In this document: positions 21,504 to 33,300 of the stretch, piece after piece | How positions within the stretch are numbered: position 1 is the first letter of the stretch | How the letters are laid out: every line of letters begins with the position of its first letter | Made by a program: the position numbers and the translations under genes | Notes under the pieces: model-generated | What the model was told of the DNA's origin: nothing | What the model saw: the letters and a program-made list of their open reading frames with translations, nothing else | Databases searched by the model: none | NCBI GenBank assembly: GCA_033439295.1 | Contig: JAVTLE010000014.1 | Span: 4,278,001-4,342,000 of the forward strand | Origin: Deuterostichococcus epilithicus | Taxonomy: Eukaryota > Chlorophyta > Trebouxiophyceae > Prasiolales > Stichococcaceae | DNA length: 64,000 nt | Reading direction: 5' to 3'

Positions 21504-23950
21504 CACCTCTTCAGTAGTCTCGATACATCAGACTGCAGGCCTCTTGCCGCCTCATGCGCCATGACTTTGCAAAATCTGTGCCGGGAATCTGGGCTGTCAG
21601 CAAGCTCGCCGCGCGGGTCTGGCTGTCGTGAACCTCACGCGGAAATCGGGCATAAAAGCAGATGACTGGACACTCCTCGACACGTATGATCGCGACACGG
21701 GCATGCACTGATGCAATCGATGCATGGCAGCTTGCACTTGGGTGAAACCCCAAACCCGTCATTGACGTTGTCAACAAGCAGTTTCCTTCGCTGCTTGCTG
21801 AGTCGAGTCTTGTCGTGTGGAACATCGATTGGCTGGCATGGTAGTCATCCTCATCAAGTTGAAAATTTGAAAGTTTGACTTCGTCGGGCGTAAATGATAA
21901 CAATGGGCGCTCGCCGGGGGCGAGACGCGAGTTTGATCAGATCGCTCGAAAGGCAGCAGTCGAAAGGGGAGCAGCCAGGTCGCTAATAAGGCCGGCCGAG
22001 GGATGGCTGCACCCTGTAGCGAAGCTGGCCACAGCAAGACGACACGTCGCAACATGCAGCAGCTGGCATGGCATGCTCGTGCTACTACGACCGCAGGACT
22101 CATACAGATAGCACATCTGCACGCTCCAGGGCACTGACGGCTCGGGGTGAGGAAAATTTAACAATTCATCCACTAAACCCTAAACCCTAGATTGTGTCTG
22201 AGTATCAGCGCGACATGAAGGTTCCACGCCAAAAGCGCTCGCACATCAGTGCAGAAGTCTTTCTGACATCTGCTGGAACAAGCACGCGCAATTTGCCGCA
22301 TGCAGCTTGTTTGGCGAGCATCCCCAGCCTGGACATGAACAGCCCCCCTGGTACTTGGTAAACTTACCCACGAGCAACTTGACAACCCCCGCATCACTGG
22401 TAACAGACCTGTGACAAATCTTTCCCCCGTGGTTGATCTCTCCGAAACGCCCCTTATGCGACCTGCCGCAGCCCGCAGCGGTTGCCAGCTGCAGCAGCCG
22501 TGCAACCTGCCAGCGGACTGCCCTGCAGCCGGGAGGCTTCCGAATCACAGTCTGCGTCTGGCAATCGCGAATACCACCCTCGTGTTCATACCTAGCAATA
22601 AGTACCCGGAATCATCCCCCGTTCTATGGAAAATCGTACTAAGGGCGCGGAAACGATTCTTACATCAACTCGCCAAACCTTACAACGCCGGCTGCCGGGG
22701 CGCCGTGCGCACGGCCAGCTTCAGCGCGAGGCGCATGCCTCACGCAAGGTCTGCAGACTGGCCCAAGGAACAGCTGCCGGACCACGGAAGACCTGAAGAC
22801 GCAGACTGCAACCGGCAGCAGGCGTGAGAGGTTTCCCGTCGACGACTCTTAGGGTTTACTACGGCCAGGCGGAAAACTTGAGTGCATAAGTTTGAATCAC
22901 CGAAGGTGATCGAACTAATAAGCAGAATTTCCAGTCCCCAATTGCTGACAGACAAGTCTGCCACTCCGCCGAGAATGCAGGTCTTCCAGTCCCTCGCAAG
23001 ACCACACCACAGTCTGTCGGACAGAGCCTCGCTGCATTGAGCCCAGAATCATCAAGCCAGCGCCCTGAATTGGCAGAAGTCAGGGCAGAGTGTGTCATGT
23101 TGGCGAAGACTTCCCGCCAGCCAGATGTCGCCACTTGGCAGCTTCCAACTTTGGTGCCACGTGATCGATTGTCTAGCTGTCGAGGGCTCTATGTGTGACT
23201 ATTGTTGTACCAGAACAACAGGACAAAACTACCAACGTGAAACGTCCAACACACTGTCACAACACTTCTCGACCTTCTCCTTCCTCTGCGGGCTGTCACC
23301 GCTGCGCCGGTGCGCGTCCTTGCCTGCCTCATGCATGTACAGTCATGCCGCGTCTCGCGGGAACAAAAACAGGCCTTTTTCCCTTCTCCTGCGAATTCCA
23401 TGCTTGGGATTGCACCCGCATCTTCTGCAGCCCTGGCGGCGGCCTTGCAGAACCGCAACGACAGATGTGCCGCACCGCTGTCGGCAACAGTCGCATTGCT
23501 GTCATCGCCCGTCATCCTAATAATGCCTTAGTCAGGGGTCCAGCTGCCTCTCGTTTCGACCGGTGTCAGCTGGTGTCAACGCCGCCTGCTTTCAGCTTGT
23601 GAAGCTGTCAGCCTGGGCATCTTGGGCTGGGGGACGCACCTCACTGCGCGGCCATCGATACACGCGGGCAGCTCCTGACTCATTTCCAGTTACCAGCTAG
23701 GCATCTTATCTGCCCCCCAGTGAAGTACACACGGCTGCTCAGCTGCGAGACGCTGGCTCCAGGGTCCAGTAAAGCCGTTGCAAGTCTCTTGACGCAGCGG
23801 GTAGTGTATATTGCAGGACTCAGCCGGCAACGCGGTCCGGCCCGAGGGACACTTTCCTCAGGGACCTCACAGCCAGCCGGGCTGCAGAATCGCTGCAGCG
23901 GCCTACTCCATACGCATCGGAAGCTGATGCCAGCGCTGCCGCGGGACGAC
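21504..23950. other. No recognised gene
   Basis: This is moderate-GC DNA with two telomere-like motifs (22172, 22849). Open frames such as minus strand 21511-21903 and plus strand 23092-23520 have ordinary composition but no motif I recognise and no flanking exons I can chain to them. Confidence 0.4.
22172..22190. repeat. Interstitial telomere-like repeat (CTAAACC)
   Basis: CTAAACCCTAAACCCTAG is two and a half units of the plant/Chlorella-type telomere repeat (TTTAGGG on the other strand), located in DNA without a recognised gene. Confidence 0.85.
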
Positions 23951-26512
23951 ATGGCGATGCGCGGGCAAGAAGCCGCGGGCGAGTCTTCGTCAGCCGATGT
24001 ACAGCTGTCGTCCTTTGCTGCCTTGCTGGACGCAGCTCAACACCAGAGCCAGTTCGCGGCCCCGCACGGCGACTCGGCCAAGCAGCAAGGAGATCAGCGC
24101 CGCACTGGTAACCAGCATGCTCCACCTCGATCGGGCCAGCCGTCAGCGGGCAACTGGTTGGCAGCCGGACCAGCGGGGACCAAAGCCGGCAGCAGAAAAA
24201 AATGGCGATCACCAACGCCGTCGTGCGGCGACGCCCCCGGCAGGCCGAACAGCCGGTCCGGATCCCCGCCCAAATTGGTCGGCCCGCCCACTGCGGCAGC
24301 AAAGCGCTGCCAGAGCCTGCTAAGCTCCGCGCGAGCGGCGATCCGCGAGGCGCAGGCCGTATCAGGTAGCGTCCTGTCTCGCAATCTGGTTCATCGTATG
24401 CAGCAACCAGTTGCGCCTGCTCCCTGTCCTCCGCAGGTTGCTTGATGACGGGCACTGACGCAACCTGCGCAGCCGCGGCACAGCCTGCGCAACCGCAGCA
24501 CTCACGGCAGAAGCACAGCCTCCTATTGCATTGCAACCATGCAGTGCATCCACCGGATTCGCATGTGACCTTCTGACATGGCTGTCTCGCGATACAGGCC
24601 AAAGCGCCTCTGACCTGCCAAAGCTGAGCTGGCAACCGGGCGGAGCCATGGCCAGGCCCGTGCCGTCACCCAGGTATAATGCCATGGAGCAGATCCTGCT
24701 CTAGAGAATTGCATGTGGAGTAGCAGTCGCCTCCGAACAGAATGCCGTACCAGCCAACGCGCAATTTCGACAAGTCCCTCTGGCATGGCATGCCAAATCA
24801 ACGCCAGCCGGCTAATTGTGCCCTCACACCAATGTAGCTTGCAATCCACTCATACAAAGACCGGTCGTTCCTCCTGCAGCAGGACAGCGGCGTCAAAGAA
24901 GAGCGCCAAAAGGGTCGCCACCTGGCTGACTGGGCCGACGACCGGGCCGCTGATCGAGACCGATACCTCCGCGCCACCGCGGCAGCCGCCGCCACTCTCG
25001 CCTCACCTGTTGCAGCAGCTGGGTTCGCAGCTGGCGCTGCAGCAGCAGCAGCAGCGGCACCACCAGGCGCAGCGGCAGCAGCTGGAGCGCCAGCAGCTGA
25101 CGCAGCGCACGCTGGCCGCCATGGGCGAGCAATGCTCGTGGCCGGGCGCACCCGCGCACGCGAGCCCGCACACGCAGGCCGCGTCGGCGTCGGCGGAGCG
25201 GACGCCGCTGGGCTGGCTGCAGCAGGCGTTGGCCCCCGGCGAGCTGGCGGCGCTGCACCCGGCCGGGGCCTACAGCAATTCGGGGTACCTCGCTGCGGCC
25301 GCCGCGGCGGCGGCCATGGCGCCGGCGCTGCAGGCGGCCAGGCCCAGGTCGCACAGCAGCCCCGAGCTGGCCGCGCTTCTGGCGGCAGCTGCGGCGCAGG
25401 CCGCGGATGCTCACGGAGGCCGACCCTTTGCGCCAGTCGCAATGCGGGCGCATCTCGGCGCAGGCGCGCAGCCGCCGCCGCAGGCGCGCCGTGCGGCTGC
25501 GGTCGACGAAGCTCTCCTGGCCTCTGTCTTTGACGTCCAGGGGAGCGGCAGCTGCTACGCCGGCAGCACTCGTCCCAGCAATGCCCTAGCGGCAGCGGAG
25601 GCTGAGTCGCGCGCGGCCGCCCTGCTGCCGGCGGCTGGCGCGCAGCCGAGTTTCGAAGCGGTGCATGCCACCGTCCGGATGCTAGCCAGCAGCGGCGGCG
25701 GCGCTGCGGCAGTTGCGCAGGACGTTCTGGCCGCTCGTAGCCTGCCGACGGCGGGCGTTGACGGCCCGAAGCTGTGGCACAATTCCTGCATTGCTGGCAG
25801 CAGCGGTCTGGCAGATGCCAGCTTTGCGATGCGCCAGGCGTCGCCATCGGCGCCCTTGGCAGAGCAGTGGGCCAGACTGCAAGGGTGCGGCTGACTTCGC
25901 GACGCTGCGTCATGTTGAGGGACGTGCTGGTTTCAGACTTGCAGCTTGCACAGCTGCACGTTGGAGGAGATGTGCACACTGCTGCAGCTCGAATCGTCCC
26001 GGCATGGCTGAGGCGCAGTCGTCCTCCATCTCAACCATGCATATGAAGTCACGTTGCGACCCCTGCAGGCGGGCGTCTCCGCTGCAAGATGGTATGCTGT
26101 TGGGCCGTGGTTCGGGCGAGGTGCAGAAGCTCGACCGCCCGTCGAACTCATCCCAGGCGAGGCACCTGAAAACTGCGACATTCCTGCGCATTTGTGAAAG
26201 GTTTGCATTTGATGCCAACCCGCTGCAAAGACACTCCGGATGGATGAACCATCGTGCCCGTTTTGAGCGCAGCTGTCGGCCCTCACGGGCACGGGGCTTG
26301 ACTTGGGCGGCAGCCTGGGCGCCGGCGGCTCAGTCTGGCGGCCTGGCAACCAGGCGGCCACCTCGCACGCGGCAGGCGGCCGCCGCATAGCGTCCGGAGG
26401 CGGCGGCGGCGGCGGAGTGTCCAATGGCGCTGCGGCGCTGGCACAATGGGGCGCAAAGAAGCGGCGGATGGACATGTCTGGTGGCGCTGCGCTGGCCGCA
26501 GCTACCCAATAA
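23951..26512 (+). CDS. Gln/Ala/Ser-rich protein of unknown function
   Basis: A first exon from about 23951 reads 'MAMRGQEAAGESSSADVQLS', then a Ser/Pro/Lys-rich stretch ('GSRKKWRSPTPSCGDAPGRP') to about 24365. A large exon at about 24940-25885 encodes 'LLQQLGSQLALQQQQQ' followed by further Gln- and Ala-rich sequence and 'PRSHSSPELAALLAAAAAQA', with nearly all codons ending in G or C. A last exon from 26273 gives 'LSALTGTGLDLGGSLGAGGS', a Gly run and 'QWGAKKRRMDMSGG' (a basic KKRR cluster) to a stop at 26510. PolyQ/polyA and the basic cluster are common in algal transcription regulators, but no DNA-binding domain is visible. Exon joins are uncertain because all frames are open in this GC-rich stretch. 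Confidence 0.45.
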
Positions 26513-27689
26513 CCGTGGAAGGGTCATGACATTGCGGCGTCAACAGGCAGGCTTGGGGACGCCTCCGACTCAGTGTGTAGTTGACGCCTCAGCGCCGTTG
26601 CCATGTCCGTGACTTCTGCCATGAACCTTTGACCCCCAGATGAGGCTCTCATTGGTCGCAAGCTGCGTCAGCCTGAGGGGCTTTGGCGATCGACTGTTCT
26701 GCCTTGAGCTCCTGACCTGAAACTGGCTGCAACTGGGTCCGCGACGGCGCTTGCAGTGCCGGGGCCAGACTGTACCAACCCAATGTGAAGTAACGGCCAG
26801 GACAATCTGCAGCGGGCACTTAATGCAGGCGTTCATCACTTCCTCTCTCGAACATGTGCTACACCTAGGCCTTTGGCCTTAGCAAACTGGTCCAATCTTT
26901 CTCTTCTCCACTTCTTGTCTGACAAAATTCCGAGAAAGACTGACGTGTTCGTTTGCAGGTGCAGTTGTTTCTTATCGCTTAAGACAGAGAACCCAAAGGC
27001 GCATGTTGACCTGTCACACCCAGCAAACGTGCTGAGCTGTTACCCGACGCTGTATCGTCGGCCGCCTTGTAAAGACTCAAGATTTTGCTGGACCTGTTTT
27101 GGTCGGAATGGACACCACTACCGGCCTTCTGGCGAGCCAGTCGCCGTGTACAACATGCTCCAAGCGCTTACAGGGCTACAAAGCGTTCGCGTTGTTCACC
27201 TCGCAGCCGCAGCGCCACCGATCGTGCGTTGAAACGGTGGCAGCCGGATCGGCGCACGACGGTAATAGCCGCAGACTTCGAGCAGCTCAGCAGATACTCA
27301 CGCCCCAGGTGCAGCATCTGAAACGCAAGCTTACAGCTGAGACTCCAGCCAGCCTCAGGAACGACGAGCAGTGGCAGCTCAACGCCACATCAGGTCAGTC
27401 TGCAACCTCGATCAATGACAGGGTGAGGCTTCGATCCACACCAATGATGCCTGACTCACCGTGTCGTAGGCATCGGACCTCACCAGGCCACATTTGCTGC
27501 AGACCAAGGCTCATGGTGTTGTCAGAATCTGTGCGTCCTTCAAATGTCCTGCTGGCCATGTCAGAAACAGCAAGCCTGTTTTGAAAGAGATTTCGCAAGG
27601 AACGATGGTCAACAGACCGAACTGAGCCATGTACTTGGCGTGCGAGCTCTCACACCGCTGGGGGGTGTTGATCACCTTCCACCCGAAGC
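26513..27689. other. No recognised gene
   Basis: This lies between two plus-strand genes. An open stretch at 27099-27584 includes 'SPCTTCSKRLQGYKAFALF' but has no partner exons or family resemblance. The promoter and 5' part of the PDZ gene probably lie at the right end. Confidence 0.4.
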
Positions 27690-29023
27690 ATGCTCGATGC
27701 GCAGCGGACTCTCGCCTGCACCCATGGCTGCTGCATGTCGACTACCGAGGAGCGTGACGCAGCCGCCCTGCCCACTTTCTCCCGGTGTCGATCTATCACG
27801 CGGGCCACCTTGTTAAGCGCACAGCTGTGCATGTGCGCAGCCGCCGCCGGGGTGCAGCCGCTACACGGTGGAGCTGCGCAAGCCGCTGGGCCTGGTGCTG
27901 GAGGAGGACCGGCACGGCAGCATTTTCGTGGTGCGCATCGAAGAATTGTACCCTAGGGTTGAAACGCCTGGGGTTCTAGCCCAGATCGTACTGAACCAGC
28001 CGCGGGGACAGGCTGCCGTCGCCGGTACATGCCGCTGTGGGAGGAGAGGCCACAGAAGGGGTGGCGGGGGAGGGAGAGCGGCGGCAGCAGCCGTTTGGGC
28101 GAGCGCCATAGTAGCGTGTTCATCTACGCGCACTTGTGGCACCTGCTCGGAGGACCTGCTCTGCCCGAGGAGTGATTCTGGGAAGTGATTACCAGCTGCA
28201 CCTGACAGGCAAAGCGCTGCCGACGCTGCCGGCTGCCCTGCAAGAGCTGATCTGTCACACCTCGCATTTGGGATGCAGGCAGAGGTGACAGAGGGTGGTC
28301 ATGCGGCCAAGTCTGGCCTCGTCACCAAGGTGAGCGCACCGTCGCAGCCTGGCGCCTCCACATGGTTGTGAGCTGCCGCATGACGTGCATACGTCTCGAA
28401 ATACTTACGACAGAGGCTGTGGGCCTTGATGCACAAGGCCTACTCTGTGTGCACAGCTAAAGCACTGCAGCGCTTCAGCGCCTCCTGGCTGCTGCACACC
28501 CATGCCGCCGAGAAGCTAATCGCAAGGGCTGCCTCAAGCAGGGCGACCAGCTGATCGCCACCAGCGGGTATGTCTATGAGCGGGAAACCGACTACCAGAG
28601 TGTGCGGGTGCGCAGCGGTGAGAAGTCGGTTCGCCTGAATGCGCGTGGCGAGGTGCGTGCGTCTCGAACTTTGTGTAGCTCATGACCCTTTGCTTTTCAG
28701 TGTGGCTGCCACAGACGCTGGAGCTTATCCGGCCCTGCCTCTGCATCTGCTGGGGCCCATGCGAGCTGCGCCCTGATTTGCTACGCTAGGGAGCGGTGCA
28801 ATGCTCATGGCAGCACCTGCGAGGCTGCTCAATCCTGCGGCTGGTCGCCCAGAGTGCTGGCCCGTGCGCATTCCCGAACGGTGCGCCTGAGATCGTCCTG
28901 TCGGGATGATGGCCGAGCCAGTAGCGCATCTCTGCCGTACAGGACTTTGCAGTCGTCATGGCTGCCATCAGGAGTCATCCTGCGCAGCGAGAGGTACGGC
29001 TGGAGCTGCAGCGGTGCCAGTAG
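27690..29023 (+). CDS. Single-PDZ-domain protein, probably chloroplast-targeted
   Basis: Four 3' exons chain in phase. 27858-27930 gives 'RYTVELRKPLGLVLEEDRHG' and 'SIFV'. 28279-28329 gives 'AEVTEGGHAAKSGLVTK'. 28542-28652 gives 'GDQLIATSGYVYERETDYQS' and 'RLNARGE'. 28943-29023 gives 'DFAVVMAAIRSHPAQREV' and 'RLELQRCQ' to the stop. Together they form a PDZ fold: the carboxylate-binding PLGL loop, the GGxAxKSG turn and GDQLIATSG, ending in the EVxLExQRC strand. Plastid PDZ proteins of plants and algae (MET1-like group) show the same Y-T-V-E-x-x-K-P-L-G-L opening. The first exon is not fixed; an initiator at 27690 or 27724 would give an Arg/Ser/Pro-rich transit-like N-terminus. The small size (one PDZ, no TPR seen) suggests an adaptor. 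Confidence 0.75.
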
Positions 29024-30381
29024 CCCTGCGGTTGGCAGGGCAACCGGCGATTGGGATGGGAAACGGAAGAGTCAGCCCTCGGCAGATTCGCAGGGCCACT
29101 GAACAACAGGTGGGAAGGTCTCAGCGGGCGACGATTTGGTTTTGAGGTTGTTGGGTTGGAAAGCGTACGCGCAATGAGAAGGTTGCACCCTGGACTTTGG
29201 TATGCCTCTCATCGCGTTTCATTCGCAGCGTTTTAGACTGCAGCATGCAGATAATCAGTTTTGATTTGGCGATAGCTCGACTGGTGTAGAGCGCGGCAGC
29301 GGCATGGCCCATCTGCGGCGGTGACCGTGAGCATTGCAGAACAGGCAATGGATTTTGGTGATTTGAAGTGTTGTTTGTAATCCGCATGCCGTCGTCAGCT
29401 CGACACAGAAAGCACTCTCTCTGGCGAAGAATCTAAACGTGTCAATCTGCACCTAGCGAGAGTTGTAAATCGGCCAGCCGTTCATACGGACACTGCTCCG
29501 TGATCGATCGTTTCCAGAGGCAGGGGCAAGATGCACTTGGTTGATGTTGCGATAGGCAGCAGGCAGTGGCAGGCACGACAGCCGCCTCTATGGTTGGTCG
29601 CCTGCCCTACCTGGCCGTGACTTCCGGGCAAGGGCCATTGTTTTTGCGAGACTCGCCTCGTGAATCGCAGACCAGGTGCCTCTTTCTCTTTGCGCGTCGC
29701 TTTGTCAAGCTTTGCGGTGCCGCACACAGCCAGCTGCATTGCAACCTAGCCGTGGTGGCTCGATAGGCGTTAGGTCCGTGACGCATGCTGTACCGGCTCC
29801 CGTATAGTGGAGTCGACCATTGTGGTCCCGCTAATGGCACCGAGCTACCAGATATGTCTGACTTCACAGCCATGTATGCTCCTCCGGCATGCTCGGCTGC
29901 CGTGGGGATACAAAGAAGTAATCCGGCTATGCACGTCTGTCAACATGTCCAGATGTTGCCCATGCGCGTCATGGGCCACAGAATGACCCGCATCGCAAAT
30001 TGACTTGTTAGTTCGCTTACATCACCAGAGAGTGCATGGGTGCTGCTGCACGGGGGGCCATCCTTCTGCCCGTACGCTTTCGGACTAATTAACCGCGTCG
30101 CACCCAAGCTACACGGACGGCACTCAGCGCAGGCCACTGCTGAAGACGTGAGGAACCATCGCTAAGTGCCCTGAAGCGTGGTGGCACGGGAGGAGCGGCA
30201 GCTTGACCCTCTTGACCGGGCAATCACGGGATTTTAAGCTCTTCTGGTGTCGTGCCCGGCGTGCGGTTCTGCAGGTGGCCAGACACATGAATCAGATTGC
30301 ATTGGGCAGCGGCTGCCGCCTGGGACCGCTGCTGCCTTTCTGACCGGCGTTGGAGCTGGGAGGCCACGCGGACGTTCACGG
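29024..30381. other. Intergenic, no gene seen
   Basis: The composition is near-average and no frame shows coding bias. It contains the 3' UTR of the PDZ gene and the promoter region of the receptor-like kinase gene. Confidence 0.55.
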
Positions 30382-33300
30382 ATGGCTCGGGTTGCCGAGT
30401 GGGCCATCCCGGTGGCTGTCTCGCTGCTGCTGCTGGTGCACCTGGTGGCGGCGACGGCCGTTCACGGTCCCGGCGCTTCAGCGGCCACGTCGACAGCGCT
30501 TGCCAGGTCAACCGCGTTGGCGTATCAGCCGGCGCGTCAGCGGAATCGGCGACTACTTGTCCAGCATGCACACCTGGACGTCGCGCAGGCAGCAGCCAAG
30601 ACTGCCGTGCAACGCGTGCTGGTGGGTCTCGACATGCCTAGGGCCGGCATGGCATCGCACGCTGCGGCGTGACGCCGCGCGTTGGGATCCCTGGCGTCTT
30701 GGAGAAAGTTTGTTCCAGCCTTGAGCCTGCACGCCCCAGCTGTCCATGCACTCAAAGCGTGGCAGCCTGGCTCTGTTCGGGTCTTGCGGATATGTGTCGT
30801 CAAGGTCGCACCAGACCTGTTTGGCTGCAGATCTGCTCGCCGCCGCTGCTTTGCCATGCGCAAACACGTATGGATTTCATGCGTGCAGTCCCTGAGCCAG
30901 GCGATGTACGGGGAGGAGGCGTGCCTCAAGCCATGCCGAGAGGGCTTTCAGTGCATGTGGCAAGCGGCGTATCTGGGCGCCTGCGATGCCGACGGTGACG
31001 ACCAGGCCTGGCTGTGGGACGCTGCCACGCTGCACATCCGGGAGCGGGCGTTGCAGAACTCTTGTCTCACGATGTGCCCCAGCCAGGTGAGGCGGCTGTG
31101 CAGCAGTGCAGCGCTGCAGTGGTGTGGCGGTCTGGCGGGCCCTGGCGCCTGTGACTGGCCGAATGGTGCTGGCAATGTCGCGGGAGGCACTGGCTGGGGG
31201 TTCAGCGCCAAACGGGCACCAGCAAAGGCTGCAAACGGGCGTCGAATCCGGCGCCAATGAGTGCCAATGACGACGCCGAACAGCCGCCACCAAAGGCTCA
31301 TCTTGTTGTGCGCAGAACGCGACGGCGGGTCCCTGTTTCGTCCAGCAGCAGGGGATGACCACAGCCGGCGACCACCTGGGCGTCATGTGGGCGCCATGTG
31401 TCGACTCTCCCTACCAGCAGTGGCGCCAGGTGCGCAGTCGCTCATCCTGTCGCACCGTGCTGCGTGCGTCGGCATTGCCCGCTGCAGCCCCAAGCTCCGA
31501 GGGCACACCGGCAGGCAGCTTGTGGCCAGTATGGACGCTGACTTAATAGCTGCATCCAATAGTTGCATCTGACAGCGACTTTCAGAGCAAAAGGAAGGTA
31601 TGGACAGCCCTGCGTGTTATTGTGTGCAGGCACCGGATCAGCAGTGGCGGTGCGCCGCAAATGACTACTGCCTCGCCGCAGAGACGCAGTCGTGCGGCGC
31701 CGTCAGCTCGTGCACTAATGCCACTGCCGCATCGGGCTCCCAGCGCGCCGCCATCGCGGCGCCCTGCGGCGGCGGCGCGGCGACCGCGTGGCGCACAGCG
31801 CTCNGCGNGCCGGCGGCAGGCGCCCGGACCATCGCGGCAGCATCCGACCCGCAGCCGCCGGCGCTGCTGCCCACGGCGCCGTTCACTGTGGAACAGCTGA
31901 CGCTGGGCGTCCAGCTGGTGGCGATTGGGCTGCCGGGCTCGCAGTGCCTGGCGGCAGAGTTCTCGACGCCCTGCAACCCCGCGGCGGACACCGTCGTGTG
32001 CGCCTGGCAGAATGTGGCGGTGCGGCCATGCAACCTGTACACCGAGCCGCCGCTAGCGGAGAGCCCCGAGGACTTGTGGGTCGTCGACCGCACTGCCGGG
32101 GTGATGCGCTGGGCCGGCGCGCCGCAGGTGGGGCTGCTGCCTGCCGCACCTTCTGCCTGCCTACTGCGTAAGCCCCAACCCGCATCGACTGCAAGCCAAG
32201 ATGTCATGACCGTCGCCCTGGCCGCCTGCCCTCCGCTGTGGTCACCAAAAGCCCCACCTGGAGCGCAGGCAGACATGTGTCTGGACGAGTGCCGCCCTGG
32301 CGACGTCACCGGCGCGTGCCTGTTCCCCAACGCCAGCAGCAATGCTGGTGCGCTTTCGGCACCACCGCTCTGTACTGGCGCAGTGAAAACGTGCTGGCAC
32401 TGCCGCCATTGCAGCCGCCGACCCCTTGCTGACGCCGCCATTTCTGCCGCAAAAGCACCTGCAGCTGCAGCTGCTGCTGCTGCTGCTTGCGGCGCACCGC
32501 GGTCTGCCATTTGCGGCATGAGACTCCACTTCACGAGCTGAACTCCACGTTCCAGCCAGAGTGCAGGCAAACAGAGGCTCACTGCTTGGGCTGCCCCCCG
32601 CTCACTGCTTGTGCTCCCCGCTCCAGGGTGGCGACAGTGCAGTGGCACCACCTACCAGCAGTGGAACAGCAGCAGGGCGCAGGAACCGGACGCAATTGCG
32701 GTGACGCTCAGCAGCAAGGCCGGCGCCAACGCGACCTGCCTGGGGTACAGCCCGCTGTGCGTCGCGGACGGACAGCCCACCAGGCCGCTGGAGGTGAGGG
32801 AGCTTGTAGGTTTTGGTCCCAGGCCTTAAGCGCCAGCCATGCTCGTGCTCGCTGCAAGACACTGTGCACTGAAAGGAAGCGCCGCAGATGGTGACCCCTG
32901 CGCAGCCATCCTGCCTCGCCGCTGCAACATCCGCACGCCAAGGCGCCTGGTGGCCAGCATGCCACCGGCTGTCCGGCCAGCCGCGGGCGCATGTCTCGGA
33001 GAGCACACGCTGAGACACACGTTGCAACTGCTGTGCACGCAGGAGGTCACCCCGGCTGGCACGGTGGTGCCTGATTCTTGCTGGGACGCCTCGGCCAACG
33101 ACAGCCTGTCGTGGGCGGCAGCCCCCGTCAGATCCAGCGCCAGCCAGGTGCGCCGCGGGTGGTTCCTGGTGGCGCCAGGCGCCAGCCTGACGGCAGACCC
33201 TGCAGATGTTCTGACTGGCAAGCAGGGCGCTCAGCAGGTGGGGGGCGGGGACAAGTGCTGGTCTTTCAGGCTGTGTCATGCAATGCATCAACAGGCAGCC

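Noticed and set aside
24798-25979. 393-residue open frame on the minus strand opposite the Gln/Ala-rich exon
   Set aside because: It is the antisense shadow of the G/C-third-position coding strand; its composition (Arg/Pro/Ala) and lack of motifs are typical of antisense GC-rich frames.
28534-28746. Minus-strand open frame over the PDZ exon
   Set aside because: It is a shadow of the plus-strand exon encoding GDQLIATSG.
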